Origin: an uncultured Prosthecobacter sp.
GTDB lineage: Bacteria > Verrucomicrobiota > Verrucomicrobiia > Verrucomicrobiales > Verrucomicrobiaceae
Assembly: GCA_937941745.1 (NCBI GenBank)
Contig: CALDGV010000674.1
Location: 1-6,199, forward strand
DNA: 6,199 bases
Reading direction: 5' to 3'
Position 1 is the stretch's first letter. Each line of letters begins with the position of its first letter. Position numbers and translations under genes: made by a program. The notes under the pieces were generated by a model, which worked only from the letters and a program-made list of their open reading frames with translations, was not told the origin of the DNA and made no database searches. Below, in pieces: positions 1 through 6,199 of this stretch.

Positions 1-511
1 AGAAGCCGGCCACGAGGTTGAGCTTCTTCTCCTTCGCCTTTTTCACGGCGGCCATCGCCATGTGATAGCCAAGGGCGTCCACCGCCATGGGCTTTTCACA
101 GAAGATGTGCTTCCCGGCATCTACGGCCGCCTGCAGGTGCATCGGGCGGAATCCCGGAGGGCTGGCCAGCAGCACCACGTCCACGCCGCTGTCGATCAAC
201 TTTTGATAGGCGTCGAGGCCGACGAATTTCTTGTCCGGCTTCACATCCACGCGATCCGGGAATTTCTGGCTGAGCGAGGCAATGCTGCCGTCGATCTGCT
301 TCAGGTCCACATCAGCCATGGCTACGAGCTTGCCATTGTACTCTGCGCCGAGAGCCTGGGAGGCGGCACCTGTTCCGCGCCCACCGCAGCCGACGAGGCC
401 AATGCGGAGGGTTTCCTGGGAGTCCGCCTTCTGCTGGGCCCGCAGGGAGCCTGCGGCGGTCAGGATGGCGGTGGTGTGGACGAACTGGCGGCGGTTCAGG
501 GCAGGGGACAT
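1..511 (-). CDS. Gfo/Idh/MocA-family oxidoreductase with Tat-type leader (3' end cut by window edge)
   Basis: The first 170 residues of an NAD(P)-dependent sugar-type dehydrogenase are visible; the rest lies beyond the left edge. The ATG at 511 gives a leader with a twin-arginine core, N6-R7-R8-Q9-F10, then a short, moderately hydrophobic stretch to about residue 23 and a possible cleavage site near A25. This resembles Tat export signals, so the folded protein with its cofactor would act outside the cytoplasm (inference). The Rossmann dinucleotide-binding motif GLVGCGGRG is at 38-46. The family's E-K-P motif is at 139-141, whose lysine is usually catalytic or cofactor-contacting. The C-terminal substrate domain is missing from the window, so the substrate cannot be named; relatives act on sugars, inositols and similar polyols. 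No Shine-Dalgarno sequence is evident before the start. It is transcribed divergently from the photolyase gene, 114 bases away. Confidence 0.9.
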   Translation of the reverse strand, partial: MSPALNRRQFVHTTAILTAAGSLRAQQKADSQETLRIGLVGCGGRGTGAASQALGAEYNGKLVAMADVDLKQIDGSIASLSQKFPDRVDVKPDKKFVGLDAYQKLIDSGVDVVLLASPPGFRPMHLQAAVDAGKHIFCEKPMAVDALGYHMAMAAVKKAKEKKLNLVAGF

Positions 512-625
512 AGGGGCGAAGTAATCGTGGGCTTGGTGGGTGACCTTTCATAGGCCGGCGGGGAGCCGCCGGGTTCGACAAAGTGCACGCGTCCTGCATC
601 TTCCAGGCTGCGTAAGCCCTTGTCC
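512..625. promoter_or_regulatory. Divergent intergenic region between oxidoreductase and photolyase genes
   Basis: These 114 bases separate two divergently read genes, so both promoters should lie here or in the adjoining coding ends. I cannot find a convincing sigma-70 pair for either direction. A TATGAA on the minus strand (about 547-552) could be a -10 element for the oxidoreductase, but no matching -35 sits upstream of it. The only clear structure is the hairpin at 555-572. The region's role follows from its position, not from recognised motifs. Confidence 0.35.
555..572. repeat. Perfect 7-bp inverted repeat (hairpin) in the divergent region
   Basis: CCGGCGG (555-561) and CCGCCGG (566-572) are exact reverse complements around the four-base loop GGAG. 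Neither side is followed by a run of T, so this is not a standard intrinsic terminator. Lying midway between two divergent starts, it could be an operator or a structure in a 5' leader. It could also be chance in GC-rich DNA. Confidence 0.5.
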
Positions 626-2047
626 ATGCCCAAACACGCCACCGTCATCCACTGGTTTCGCCGCGACCTGCGTCTGACGGACAATTCGGCCCTGAATGCC
701 GCAGTGAGGGAGGCGGCGCACGTCGTGCCGGTGTATGTGCTCAGCGACTGGAAGCAGCGGCATTCGTGGACAGGCAGCATCCGGCAGCAGTTCCTCTGCG
801 GGTGCCTGGAATCCCTGGCCCGAAACCTGGAAACCCTGGGCAGCCGGCTCATTCTTCGGACGGGAAAGGCCGATCAGGAACTGGAGAAGCTCATTCTCGA
901 AACCCGGGCCAGCGCGGTTTACTTCAACCGGGACTACGATCCGTATGGGCGTGAGATGGAAAAGAAGGTCCGGGAAGCCTGCTCCCGTCTGGGCATCGAG
1001 TGCCATAGTCTGAAGGACCGGGTGCTTCACGAAGCGGATGAAGTGCTTACCGGCAGCGGCGGCCCTTACCGCGTTTACACCCCCTACTCCCGGAACTGGC
1101 TTTCTCTGGATAAAAAGGCTCCGGAAGGCAGGCCCAAATCACTTGGCAGTCCTGCAGCCTTGCCAAGTGATCCTCTGCCCAGCCTCGATCACTGGCAGCT
1201 GCCTGCGACCACTGCCCAGCTTTCTGCTGCGGGTGAAAAGGCGGCCCGTGAGCGCATGAAGAGCTTCATCGAGAACCGCACTCTGTTCAGCTATGCTCAG
1301 CGGCGGAACATTCCCGCTGGAGTCACCACTTCACGCCTTGGGCAGGACCTGAGGTTCGGCCTCATTTCAATCCGTGAGCTGCACGCACGCTGCCAGGAGG
1401 CCGCCGCCCAGGCCGCGACGGCGGATGCCCGGACCTCCATCGAAACCTACATCAAGGAGCTGGCTTGGCGGGAGTTCTACCTCGCCATCCTGTGGTTTTA
1501 CCCTGAGGTGTTCGACGAGGAGTTTTCTCCGGAGTTCCGTGGGCTGCCCTGGCCGGGCCGTGAGGCGCATTTTGAGGCCTGGAGCCAGGGGCGAACAGGT
1601 TTCCCCATCGTGGATGCAGGCATTCGTGAACTGCTGGCGACGGGCTTTATGCACAACCGCGTGCGCATGATCGTGTCCATGTTCCTGACCAAGGACCTCC
1701 ACTGCCACTGGAAGCTGGGAGAAAGCTTTTTCATGCAGCATCTGGTGGATGGCGAGAATGCTAGCAACAATGGCGGATGGCAGTGGAGCGCCGGCACCGG
1801 AGCCGATGCAGCGCCCTACTTCCGGATTCAAAACCCCTGGACCCAGACCAAGAGCTACGACCCCGAAGGGCTTTACATCCGCCAGTGGGTGCCGGAACTA
1901 CGCTCGGTCTCCCCTGAGCGCTTTCTGGCGCCTCCCAAGGATGGTCGTGCCCTGGCTCCAGGGTATCCGCTGCCCATCGTGGACCACAGCACGGAGCGCG
2001 ATCGCACGCTGGCGATCTTTGCCAGACATCGCGAGCAGCGCTCGTGA
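626..2047 (+). CDS. phrB: Class I deoxyribodipyrimidine (CPD) photolyase
   Basis: This 473-residue cytoplasmic flavoprotein splits UV-made cyclobutane pyrimidine dimers using blue light; E. coli PhrB has 472 residues. Residues 5-135 form the alpha/beta antenna domain, opening with the typical W-F-R-R-D-L-R-L (10-17). A variable linker follows to about 200, then the helical FAD domain. Aligned from memory to E. coli, the tryptophan electron-transfer chain is complete (W309, W362, W385 for W306, W359, W382), N381 matches the flavin-facing N378, and dimer-binding residues E278, W281, N344, R345, M348 and W387 are all present. This supports a working CPD photolyase over a signalling cryptochrome. 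The folate-contacting Glu109 of E. coli appears to be Gly here, so the antenna pigment is uncertain. I chose ATG 626; an in-frame TTG at 620 would add two residues. No clear Shine-Dalgarno precedes either. The stop lies one base from that of the convergent gene. Confidence 0.96.
   Translation: MPKHATVIHWFRRDLRLTDNSALNAAVREAAHVVPVYVLSDWKQRHSWTGSIRQQFLCGCLESLARNLETLGSRLILRTGKADQELEKLILETRASAVYFNRDYDPYGREMEKKVREACSRLGIECHSLKDRVLHEADEVLTGSGGPYRVYTPYSRNWLSLDKKAPEGRPKSLGSPAALPSDPLPSLDHWQLPATTAQLSAAGEKAARERMKSFIENRTLFSYAQRRNIPAGVTTSRLGQDLRFGLISIRELHARCQEAAAQAATADARTSIETYIKELAWREFYLAILWFYPEVFDEEFSPEFRGLPWPGREAHFEAWSQGRTGFPIVDAGIRELLATGFMHNRVRMIVSMFLTKDLHCHWKLGESFFMQHLVDGENASNNGGWQWSAGTGADAAPYFRIQNPWTQTKSYDPEGLYIRQWVPELRSVSPERFLAPPKDGRALAPGYPLPIVDHSTERDRTLAIFARHREQRS
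1138..1171. repeat. Perfect 11-bp inverted repeat inside the photolyase gene
   Basis: The arms ATCACTTGGCA (1138-1148) and TGCCAAGTGAT (1161-1171) are exact reverse complements. They flank a 12-base spacer that itself contains the palindrome CTGCAG (1152-1157). The 34-base unit encodes residues 171-182 of the photolyase, within the variable linker between the antenna and FAD domains, and keeps the frame open. It looks like a small dispersed palindromic element tolerated in a linker, but only one copy is visible, so that reading is an inference. A transcript hairpin is the other possibility. Confidence 0.6.
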
Positions 2048-2048
2048 G

Positions 2049-3155
2049 TCATTCTTCGACCGGTTCCGCGAGGGTGGCTGCCTTGGGCACGGAACGCAGG
2101 GAGGTGCCGACAATCAGGGAGGAGACGCCCGGCCGCCACTGGTAGCCCGCCCCAAAAGGCAGGTCACTCTTCTTTTCCGTAGCGAAGGCTGCGCGGAGGT
2201 CGGGCTGGTCATGCTGCTCGAAAAGCTTGATGGGGCCTGGGTAGTTTCCATACAGGCCCATGACCCATTCATGGCTTTTAAAGTGCCTCCACGGTATGCC
2301 GCTGTCGTCCTGAAGGATGTTGCGGGTGCCCGAAAGCAGGAAGTCGCGCACGGTGGTGAACTCGTCCATGTGCATGAGGTAGGAGGCCGCCTTCACCAAG
2401 GCGTTTCCCTGGCCTTGCTTCCGGCAGAAGGCCAGAAAGCCCGGGTTGTCCTTGATGCCCCAGTTGGAAAGGTCAGAGACAAAATAATACAGTGTTTGCG
2501 TGCGCCCCGTGGTGCCCAGAAAGGTGATCTTCACGCCGGGGGTCTTTGATTTTTCCTGGGTCAGGCTGCCCTGGGCATCGAGCTTCACCATCTCCACCTG
2601 CGTGATGATGCAGCCAGTGCGAGCCAGAAACACCATCAGCACGGGCAGGGTGCCGCTGAGCTGGGTGGCGTTGAGGTCGTTCTTCATGTCGGCGGTGATG
2701 AAGAAGCTGTAGCTGAGGATGGCATTCAGCGACTTTCGGAGATTCGCCAGGGCCGAAGAGCGCACGGCAGGGCTGAGCTTCGTCACATCCGGCATCTCAC
2801 CCACAGGTTCCCGGGCGCACAGGATGTAGGTGGAGGCATTCGGGAAGAAGGTGTGCGCATAAAGCATGTCCGGTCCGCTGAACATGTAGAAGAGCGGGCT
2901 CGGATCCGCATGGATGTAGCCCAGCGTGGCCGGCATCCAGCCGCGGATGGGGCCGAGCTGGCGCTGTTCCACATCCACCCAGGCGCGCTGAAATTCTTGA
3001 GAGTGAGCCTGCCAGGCCTCTTCCCGGGCCAGGGGTTCCAGGCTCGTGCCATCGACGTTCAAGCCCGCCAGATAGCGTGCCTGTTCCTGAGGGGTCGCTG
3101 CCCCAAGAAAGCCGAAGAACCCGACCAGCGCGGCGCAGAGGAGACCTGATTTCAT
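2049..3155 (-). CDS. Uncharacterised secreted protein
   Basis: I do not recognise this 368-residue protein. It begins with a typical Sec signal peptide: K2, a hydrophobic stretch at 5-18, and a plausible signal peptidase I site after A20. C7 sits too early for a lipobox. No further membrane segment is obvious, so the mature protein is probably periplasmic or released. The mature part is rich in aromatic residues and has conserved-looking stretches such as GPIRGWMPATLGYIHADPSP (68-87), FSGPDMLYAHTFFPNAS (92-108) and DDSGIPW (283-289). No catalytic or metal-binding signature could be named. Starting at ATG 3155 puts the signal peptide at the very N-terminus with a weak GAGAG five bases upstream; an in-frame ATG at 3167 adds four residues. 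It lies 39 bases downstream of the ABC ATPase gene on the same strand and may be co-transcribed, which alone does not show a transport role. Its stop nearly abuts that of the photolyase gene. Confidence 0.85.
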   Translation of the reverse strand: MKSGLLCAALVGFFGFLGAATPQEQARYLAGLNVDGTSLEPLAREEAWQAHSQEFQRAWVDVEQRQLGPIRGWMPATLGYIHADPSPLFYMFSGPDMLYAHTFFPNASTYILCAREPVGEMPDVTKLSPAVRSSALANLRKSLNAILSYSFFITADMKNDLNATQLSGTLPVLMVFLARTGCIITQVEMVKLDAQGSLTQEKSKTPGVKITFLGTTGRTQTLYYFVSDLSNWGIKDNPGFLAFCRKQGQGNALVKAASYLMHMDEFTTVRDFLLSGTRNILQDDSGIPWRHFKSHEWVMGLYGNYPGPIKLFEQHDQPDLRAAFATEKKSDLPFGAGYQWRPGVSSLIVGTSLRSVPKAATLAEPVEE

Positions 3156-3171
3156 GGGCGCTCTCATACGT

Positions 3172-3187
3172 CACCGGAACGCCGGTG
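3172..3187 (-). repeat. 6-bp hairpin between the ABC ATPase and secreted-protein genes
   Basis: CACCGG and CCGGTG form a perfect six-base stem around a four-base loop (CGTT on the minus strand). It sits between the ATPase stop codon (3195) and the start of the secreted-protein gene (3155). No T-run follows on the minus strand, so it is a poor intrinsic terminator. It might shape message stability or partial read-through in an operon. A stem this short can also occur by chance. Confidence 0.4.
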
Positions 3188-3194
3188 CAATCAG

Positions 3195-4703
3195 TTACCC
3201 GGCATGGGCCATGGCCGCATGCATCAGTTTCTCCTGGCTGGCCTCGGCCCGGCTGAATTCACCGCCGATGCGGCCCTCATTGAGCATCAGGATGCGGTCG
3301 CTCATGCCGATGAGTTCGGGGAGTTCACTGGAGACCAGCAGCACGGCCTTGCCTTCGGAAGTGAGGCGGTTGATGAGTTCGTAGATTTCGAGCTTGGCCC
3401 CGACATCAATGCCCCGGGTCGGCTCGTCCAGCATCACCACTTTTGGGCTGGTGAGCAGGGCTTTGCCAATGACCACCTTCTGCTGATTGCCGCCCGAAAG
3501 CCGGCCGACCACGGCTTCGAGGCCGGTGGCCTTGACGCGAAGCTGATCGAACATGCTGCGGTTGCGCTGGGTTTCGATGCTGCGGCTGATGAGTCCGCCC
3601 CGGGTGATTTCACCAAGGCTGGAAAGGCTTAGGTTGAAGCTGATGCCCTCCTCCAAAACCAAGCCATAGCGCCGACGATCTTCACTGACCAGCGCCAGCC
3701 CCTGCCTCAGCGTTTTGGCAGGATCTCCGGAGGTCATCTCCTGATTTCCGAGCTTCACGGTGCCTTGGGTGCGCTGTCCCCAGGCACCATAAAGGTGCAT
3801 GAGCAGTTCGGTCCTGCCTGCTCCCATGAGGCCGCCGATGCCCAGCACCTCACCTGCACGGAGGTTGAAGCAGATGTTGTGGAGCCTTTCATGACCGTTT
3901 TCGTCCTTCACCGACAGGTCTTCGACCGAAAGCAGCACCTCGCCGGGCTGGCTGGCACGCCGGGGAAACAGATCTCCCAGCTCGCGGCCCACCATTTTGG
4001 CAATCACCTCCTCGCGGCAGGTGGCTGAAGTCTGAAGCGTGGCGATGGAGCGCCCGTCACGCAGAACGGTGATGCGGTCGGCGATGGCGAAAACCTCTTC
4101 CAGCTTGTGGGAGATGTAGATGCAGGTGATGCCGCGGCGCCGCAGGTCACGCAGGATGTCCAGCAGCACCTGCACTTCGTGTTCGGCCAGCGCAGCGGTG
4201 GGTTCGTCGAGGATCAGCACCTTGGAATTCTTGCCCAGTGCCTTGACGATCTCGACGAGCTGCTTCTGCCCCACCCCCAGGTCCCTCACGAGGGCGGCGG
4301 GATCCAGGGCGACCTGAAACCTGTCCAGCAGGGACTTGGCTTCACGAAACATGCACGGCCAGTCCACCAGCCCGCCCCAGCGGCGTGGCTCGCAGCCGAG
4401 AAAGATGTTTTCCGCCACGGACATTTCATCCACGAGCGCCAGTTCCTGGTAGATGACGGCGATGCCTGCCCGTGCAGAATCCGCGATGCCGCTGAACTGG
4501 GCCTCACTGCCCTGAACTTCAAAGCTGCCCTCATAGGAACCGTGAGGGTGGATGCCCGAAAGCAGCTTGATCAGCGTGCTTTTGCCGGCTCCGTTCTCTC
4601 CGCAAAGGGCATGAATTTCCCCTGCGGCGAGGTCAAACGACACATCGCTCAGGGCGGTGACGCCGGGAAATTTCTTGGTGAGGTTCTGCGCGCGGAGAAT
4701 CAT
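3195..4703 (-). CDS. XylG-type sugar ABC transporter ATP-binding protein (double NBD)
   Basis: This 502-residue cytoplasmic ATPase has two fused nucleotide-binding domains, as in RbsA, MglA and XylG, and would power import of a pentose or similar sugar. The first domain has Walker A GENGAGKST (35-43), Q-loop Q86, signature LGVGQ (142-146), Walker B ILDEP (164-168) and H-loop H199. The second has the degenerate Walker A typical of the family (GLMGAGRTE, lysine replaced by arginine), signature LSGGN (402-406), Walker B VMLDEPTRG (423-431), and serine where the switch histidine would be. The HPHGSYEG insertion (52-59), the G in the first signature and the stretch CIYISHKLEEV (194-204) fit XylG/GguA better than RbsA, but substrate is not provable. 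No permease or binding-protein gene is visible. ATG 4703 fits the family N-terminus but lacks a Shine-Dalgarno; ATG 4742 or TTG 4754 would add 13 or 17 residues. It starts 60 bases after the ispG stop. Confidence 0.94.
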   Translation of the reverse strand: MILRAQNLTKKFPGVTALSDVSFDLAAGEIHALCGENGAGKSTLIKLLSGIHPHGSYEGSFEVQGSEAQFSGIADSARAGIAVIYQELALVDEMSVAENIFLGCEPRRWGGLVDWPCMFREAKSLLDRFQVALDPAALVRDLGVGQKQLVEIVKALGKNSKVLILDEPTAALAEHEVQVLLDILRDLRRRGITCIYISHKLEEVFAIADRITVLRDGRSIATLQTSATCREEVIAKMVGRELGDLFPRRASQPGEVLLSVEDLSVKDENGHERLHNICFNLRAGEVLGIGGLMGAGRTELLMHLYGAWGQRTQGTVKLGNQEMTSGDPAKTLRQGLALVSEDRRRYGLVLEEGISFNLSLSSLGEITRGGLISRSIETQRNRSMFDQLRVKATGLEAVVGRLSGGNQQKVVIGKALLTSPKVVMLDEPTRGIDVGAKLEIYELINRLTSEGKAVLLVSSELPELIGMSDRILMLNEGRIGGEFSRAEASQEKLMHAAMAHAG

Positions 4704-4763
4704 GGTCAGGAGGTGAACTTGGCCGATGCTGGCAAAGTCCATCCGCCCTGCCAAGAGCGGATT

Positions 4764-6199
4764 TTAGGCAGCGACGGGAGCATCGAACCAGCGGTTGTGC
4801 TCCTTGATGAGGTCCACCAGACGCTCCACTGCCTCTTCCTCCGGAATGTTAAACTTCACGGCCGTCTTGCCGACGTAAAGATTGATCTTGCCCGGAGCTC
4901 CTCCGACGTAGCCAAAGTCTGCGTCCGCCATCTCACCCGGACCATTCACAATGCAGCCCATGACGGCGATGCGCACGCCTTTGAGGTGGCCGGTGGCTTC
5001 GCGGATTTTCTGCGTGGTCTGCTGGAGGTTGAAGAGCGTCCTTCCGCAGCTCGGGCAGGCCACATAGTCTGTCTTGAAGATGCGGACACCCGCTGCCTGC
5101 AGGATATTGTAGCTGATGCGCAGGCTCTGCCCAGGAGCGCTTTCGCCCTGGACGATCACGGCATCACCGATGCCATCGCAGAGCAGGGATCCGATGTTGG
5201 TGGCGGCGCGCAGCAGGTTGGCGACGAAATCAGACTCCGCACTGGTTTCCTGAACGCCTTCTGCGGCTGTGAAGGTATCCTTCAGAAGGATGGGATGGCG
5301 TGCCTGAAGCTTCGCTGCCAGCAGGCGGAAGGCATGAATCGGATGCAGAGGCGTGCCATCCGCGACTGTGACAAGCCGGGCCTCGGTCGAAGCATTCACG
5401 GCCTGCACTGCGGCATCGTCACGAGGATCGAGGGCGATGACGCCACTTTCCTCAATGATGACCTCCGGCTTGTAGTCACCCAGCTTGTCGATCTTGTGAG
5501 CGACGGCATTCCACTTGGCGCGGGAGGTGAAGACCGGCACGGTGGCACCCTGGCCGACCTCGATTCCAGCCAGGGTCAGCCGGTCGGTGGCGCGGCGGCT
5601 GTAGCTGAAGGGGTCATAGCTCACGGCAGGAGCTTCGCAGACGGTTGTTCCCGCCGTGGCGGCCATCTGATCCTGCACGGAGGCCACCAGGGCACGGGCT
5701 ACGGGGATTTCGTGGATGGCATCTTCAGTCAGCGAGACGCGCACGGTGTCGCCAATGCCATCGGCCAGCAGGGATCCGATGCCGATGGCGCTTTTGATGC
5801 GGCCGTCTTCGCCATCGCCAGCCTCGGTGACGCCGAGGTGCAGCGGGTAGTTCCAGTCGCTGCCCAGTTCGTTCAATCTGGCGACAAGCAGGCGGTAGGC
5901 CTCGATCATCACCTTGGGATTGCTGGCCTTCATCGAGAAGATGAAGTTGTGGAAGTCATGAGCCCTGGCGATGCGGGCAAATTCCAAGGCGCTCTCCACC
6001 ATGCCATGAGGCGTGTCGCCCCAGCGGTTCATGATACGGTCGCTGAGCGATCCATGGTTGGTGCCGATGCGCATGGCGCGGCTCAGGCGTTTGCACTCCT
6101 CCACCAGGGGCACGAACTGCGCCTCCATGTAGGCCACTTCCTCAGCATATTCCTCGTCTGTGTACTCTTTGACGGCGAACTTCTTCTTGTCGGCATAGT
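4764..6199 (-). CDS. ispG: 4-hydroxy-3-methylbut-2-enyl-diphosphate synthase, long plant/chlamydial type (5' end cut by window edge)
   Basis: IspG (GcpE) catalyses the penultimate MEP-pathway step: reductive ring opening of methylerythritol cyclodiphosphate to HMBPP, in the cytoplasm, using a [4Fe-4S] cluster. The last 477 residues are visible; the frame stays open through the right edge, so the start is missing. The TIM-barrel part includes the motifs GTNHGSLSDR, GDTPHGMVES and PLHLGVTEAGDGEDG, a close match to plant and chlamydial enzymes. About 200 residues then form the extra A* domain absent from E. coli-type IspG. The C-terminal iron-sulphur domain has the cluster cysteines in CPSCGR (codons at 5055-5057 and 5046-5048) and in VMGCIVNGPGE (Cys codon 4953-4955), whose final glutamate is the expected fourth ligand. 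The domain looks intact and functional. The barrel and A* domain carry a visible repeat. The gene is first in a possible three-gene minus-strand run. Confidence 0.97.
   Translation of the reverse strand, partial: YADKKKFAVKEYTDEEYAEEVAYMEAQFVPLVEECKRLSRAMRIGTNHGSLSDRIMNRWGDTPHGMVESALEFARIARAHDFHNFIFSMKASNPKVMIEAYRLLVARLNELGSDWNYPLHLGVTEAGDGEDGRIKSAIGIGSLLADGIGDTVRVSLTEDAIHEIPVARALVASVQDQMAATAGTTVCEAPAVSYDPFSYSRRATDRLTLAGIEVGQGATVPVFTSRAKWNAVAHKIDKLGDYKPEVIIEESGVIALDPRDDAAVQAVNASTEARLVTVADGTPLHPIHAFRLLAAKLQARHPILLKDTFTAAEGVQETSAESDFVANLLRAATNIGSLLCDGIGDAVIVQGESAPGQSLRISYNILQAAGVRIFKTDYVACPSCGRTLFNLQQTTQKIREATGHLKGVRIAVMGCIVNGPGEMADADFGYVGGAPGKINLYVGKTAVKFNIPEEEAVERLVDLIKEHNRWFDAPVAA
5163..5198 (-). 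repeat. Internal ispG repeat, copy in the A* domain
   Basis: This copy encodes NIGSLLCDGIGD. It aligns base for base with 5748-5783, with 28 of 36 positions identical by hand count, including a 15-base exact run on the plus strand (AGCAGGGATCCGATG). Both copies fall in the same codon frame. About 45 codons upstream of it, an FRLLAAKLQ stretch matches YRLLVARLN upstream of the other copy. Confidence 0.65.
5748..5783 (-). repeat. Internal ispG repeat, copy in the TIM barrel
   Basis: This copy encodes GIGSLLADGIGD, a conserved barrel segment of IspG. It is the partner of 5163-5198. The protein similarity extends beyond this core, which supports duplication of a barrel segment rather than a mobile repeat. 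Confidence 0.65.

Noticed and set aside
62..553. Long plus-strand open frame opposite the oxidoreductase gene
   Set aside because: It is antisense to a clear Gfo/Idh/MocA coding sequence with recognisable motifs, and its own translation shows no domain. High GC makes such shadow frames common.
1998..2005. GCGATCGC palindrome, like the cyanobacterial HIP1 core
   Set aside because: I noticed a single copy in coding DNA, and the gene content does not suggest a cyanobacterium.
2009..2025. Stem CTGGC/GCCAG as a terminator for the photolyase gene
   Set aside because: Only five base pairs, a seven-base loop, inside the coding region and without a following T-run.
626..2047. Cryptochrome rather than photolyase
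   Set aside because: All dimer-contacting residues of E. coli photolyase that I could align are kept and there is no C-terminal extension, so repair is the simpler reading.
1749..2549. Plus-strand open frame of 266 codons spanning the photolyase end and the secreted-protein gene
   Set aside because: It overlaps the photolyase in another frame, then runs antisense to the signal-peptide-bearing gene. The translation is low in recognisable structure, so it is a shadow.
1..6199. A novel defence, mobile or biosynthetic system
   Set aside because: Apart from one unassigned secreted protein, every gene belongs to a familiar chromosomal family. There is no integrase, transposase, repeat array or toxin-antitoxin-like pair, so I cannot support such a claim.

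Overview
This is a GC-rich, tightly packed stretch of chromosome with five protein-coding genes, two of them cut by the window edges. I see no rRNA, tRNA, CRISPR array, transposase or phage gene. The best guess for the source is a member of the PVC superphylum, most likely Verrucomicrobiota. The reasons are a long, three-domain IspG of the plant/chlamydial type, a Gfo/Idh/MocA oxidoreductase with a twin-arginine leader (a style common in Verrucomicrobiota and Planctomycetes), high GC, and weak or absent Shine-Dalgarno sequences. This placement is an inference; no rRNA or marker gene proves it.

Layout, left to right. At 1-511 (minus) lies the N-terminal part of an apparently exported Gfo/Idh/MocA-family dehydrogenase. 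A 114-base divergent intergenic region follows, holding a perfect 7-bp hairpin. At 626-2047 (plus) is a complete class I CPD photolyase with an intact FAD site, substrate site and electron-transfer tryptophans. Its interdomain linker is encoded by a perfect 11-bp inverted repeat (1138-1171). It converges, with one base between stop codons, on a minus-strand run that reads from right to left: ispG (4764 to beyond the right edge), a XylG-type sugar ABC ATPase (3195-4703) and an uncharacterised secreted protein (2049-3155). The gaps are about 60 and 39 bases, so the three may share a transcript.

How the genes work together: there is no obvious common pathway. IspG makes an isoprenoid precursor (MEP pathway), the ATPase would energise sugar uptake with a permease and binding protein that are not in the window, the secreted protein has no assignable role, and the photolyase repairs UV damage using light. 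I read this as ordinary chromosomal gene content rather than a dedicated system. The items most worth a second look are the palindrome inside the photolyase gene, the visible internal duplication in IspG, and the unassigned secreted protein.
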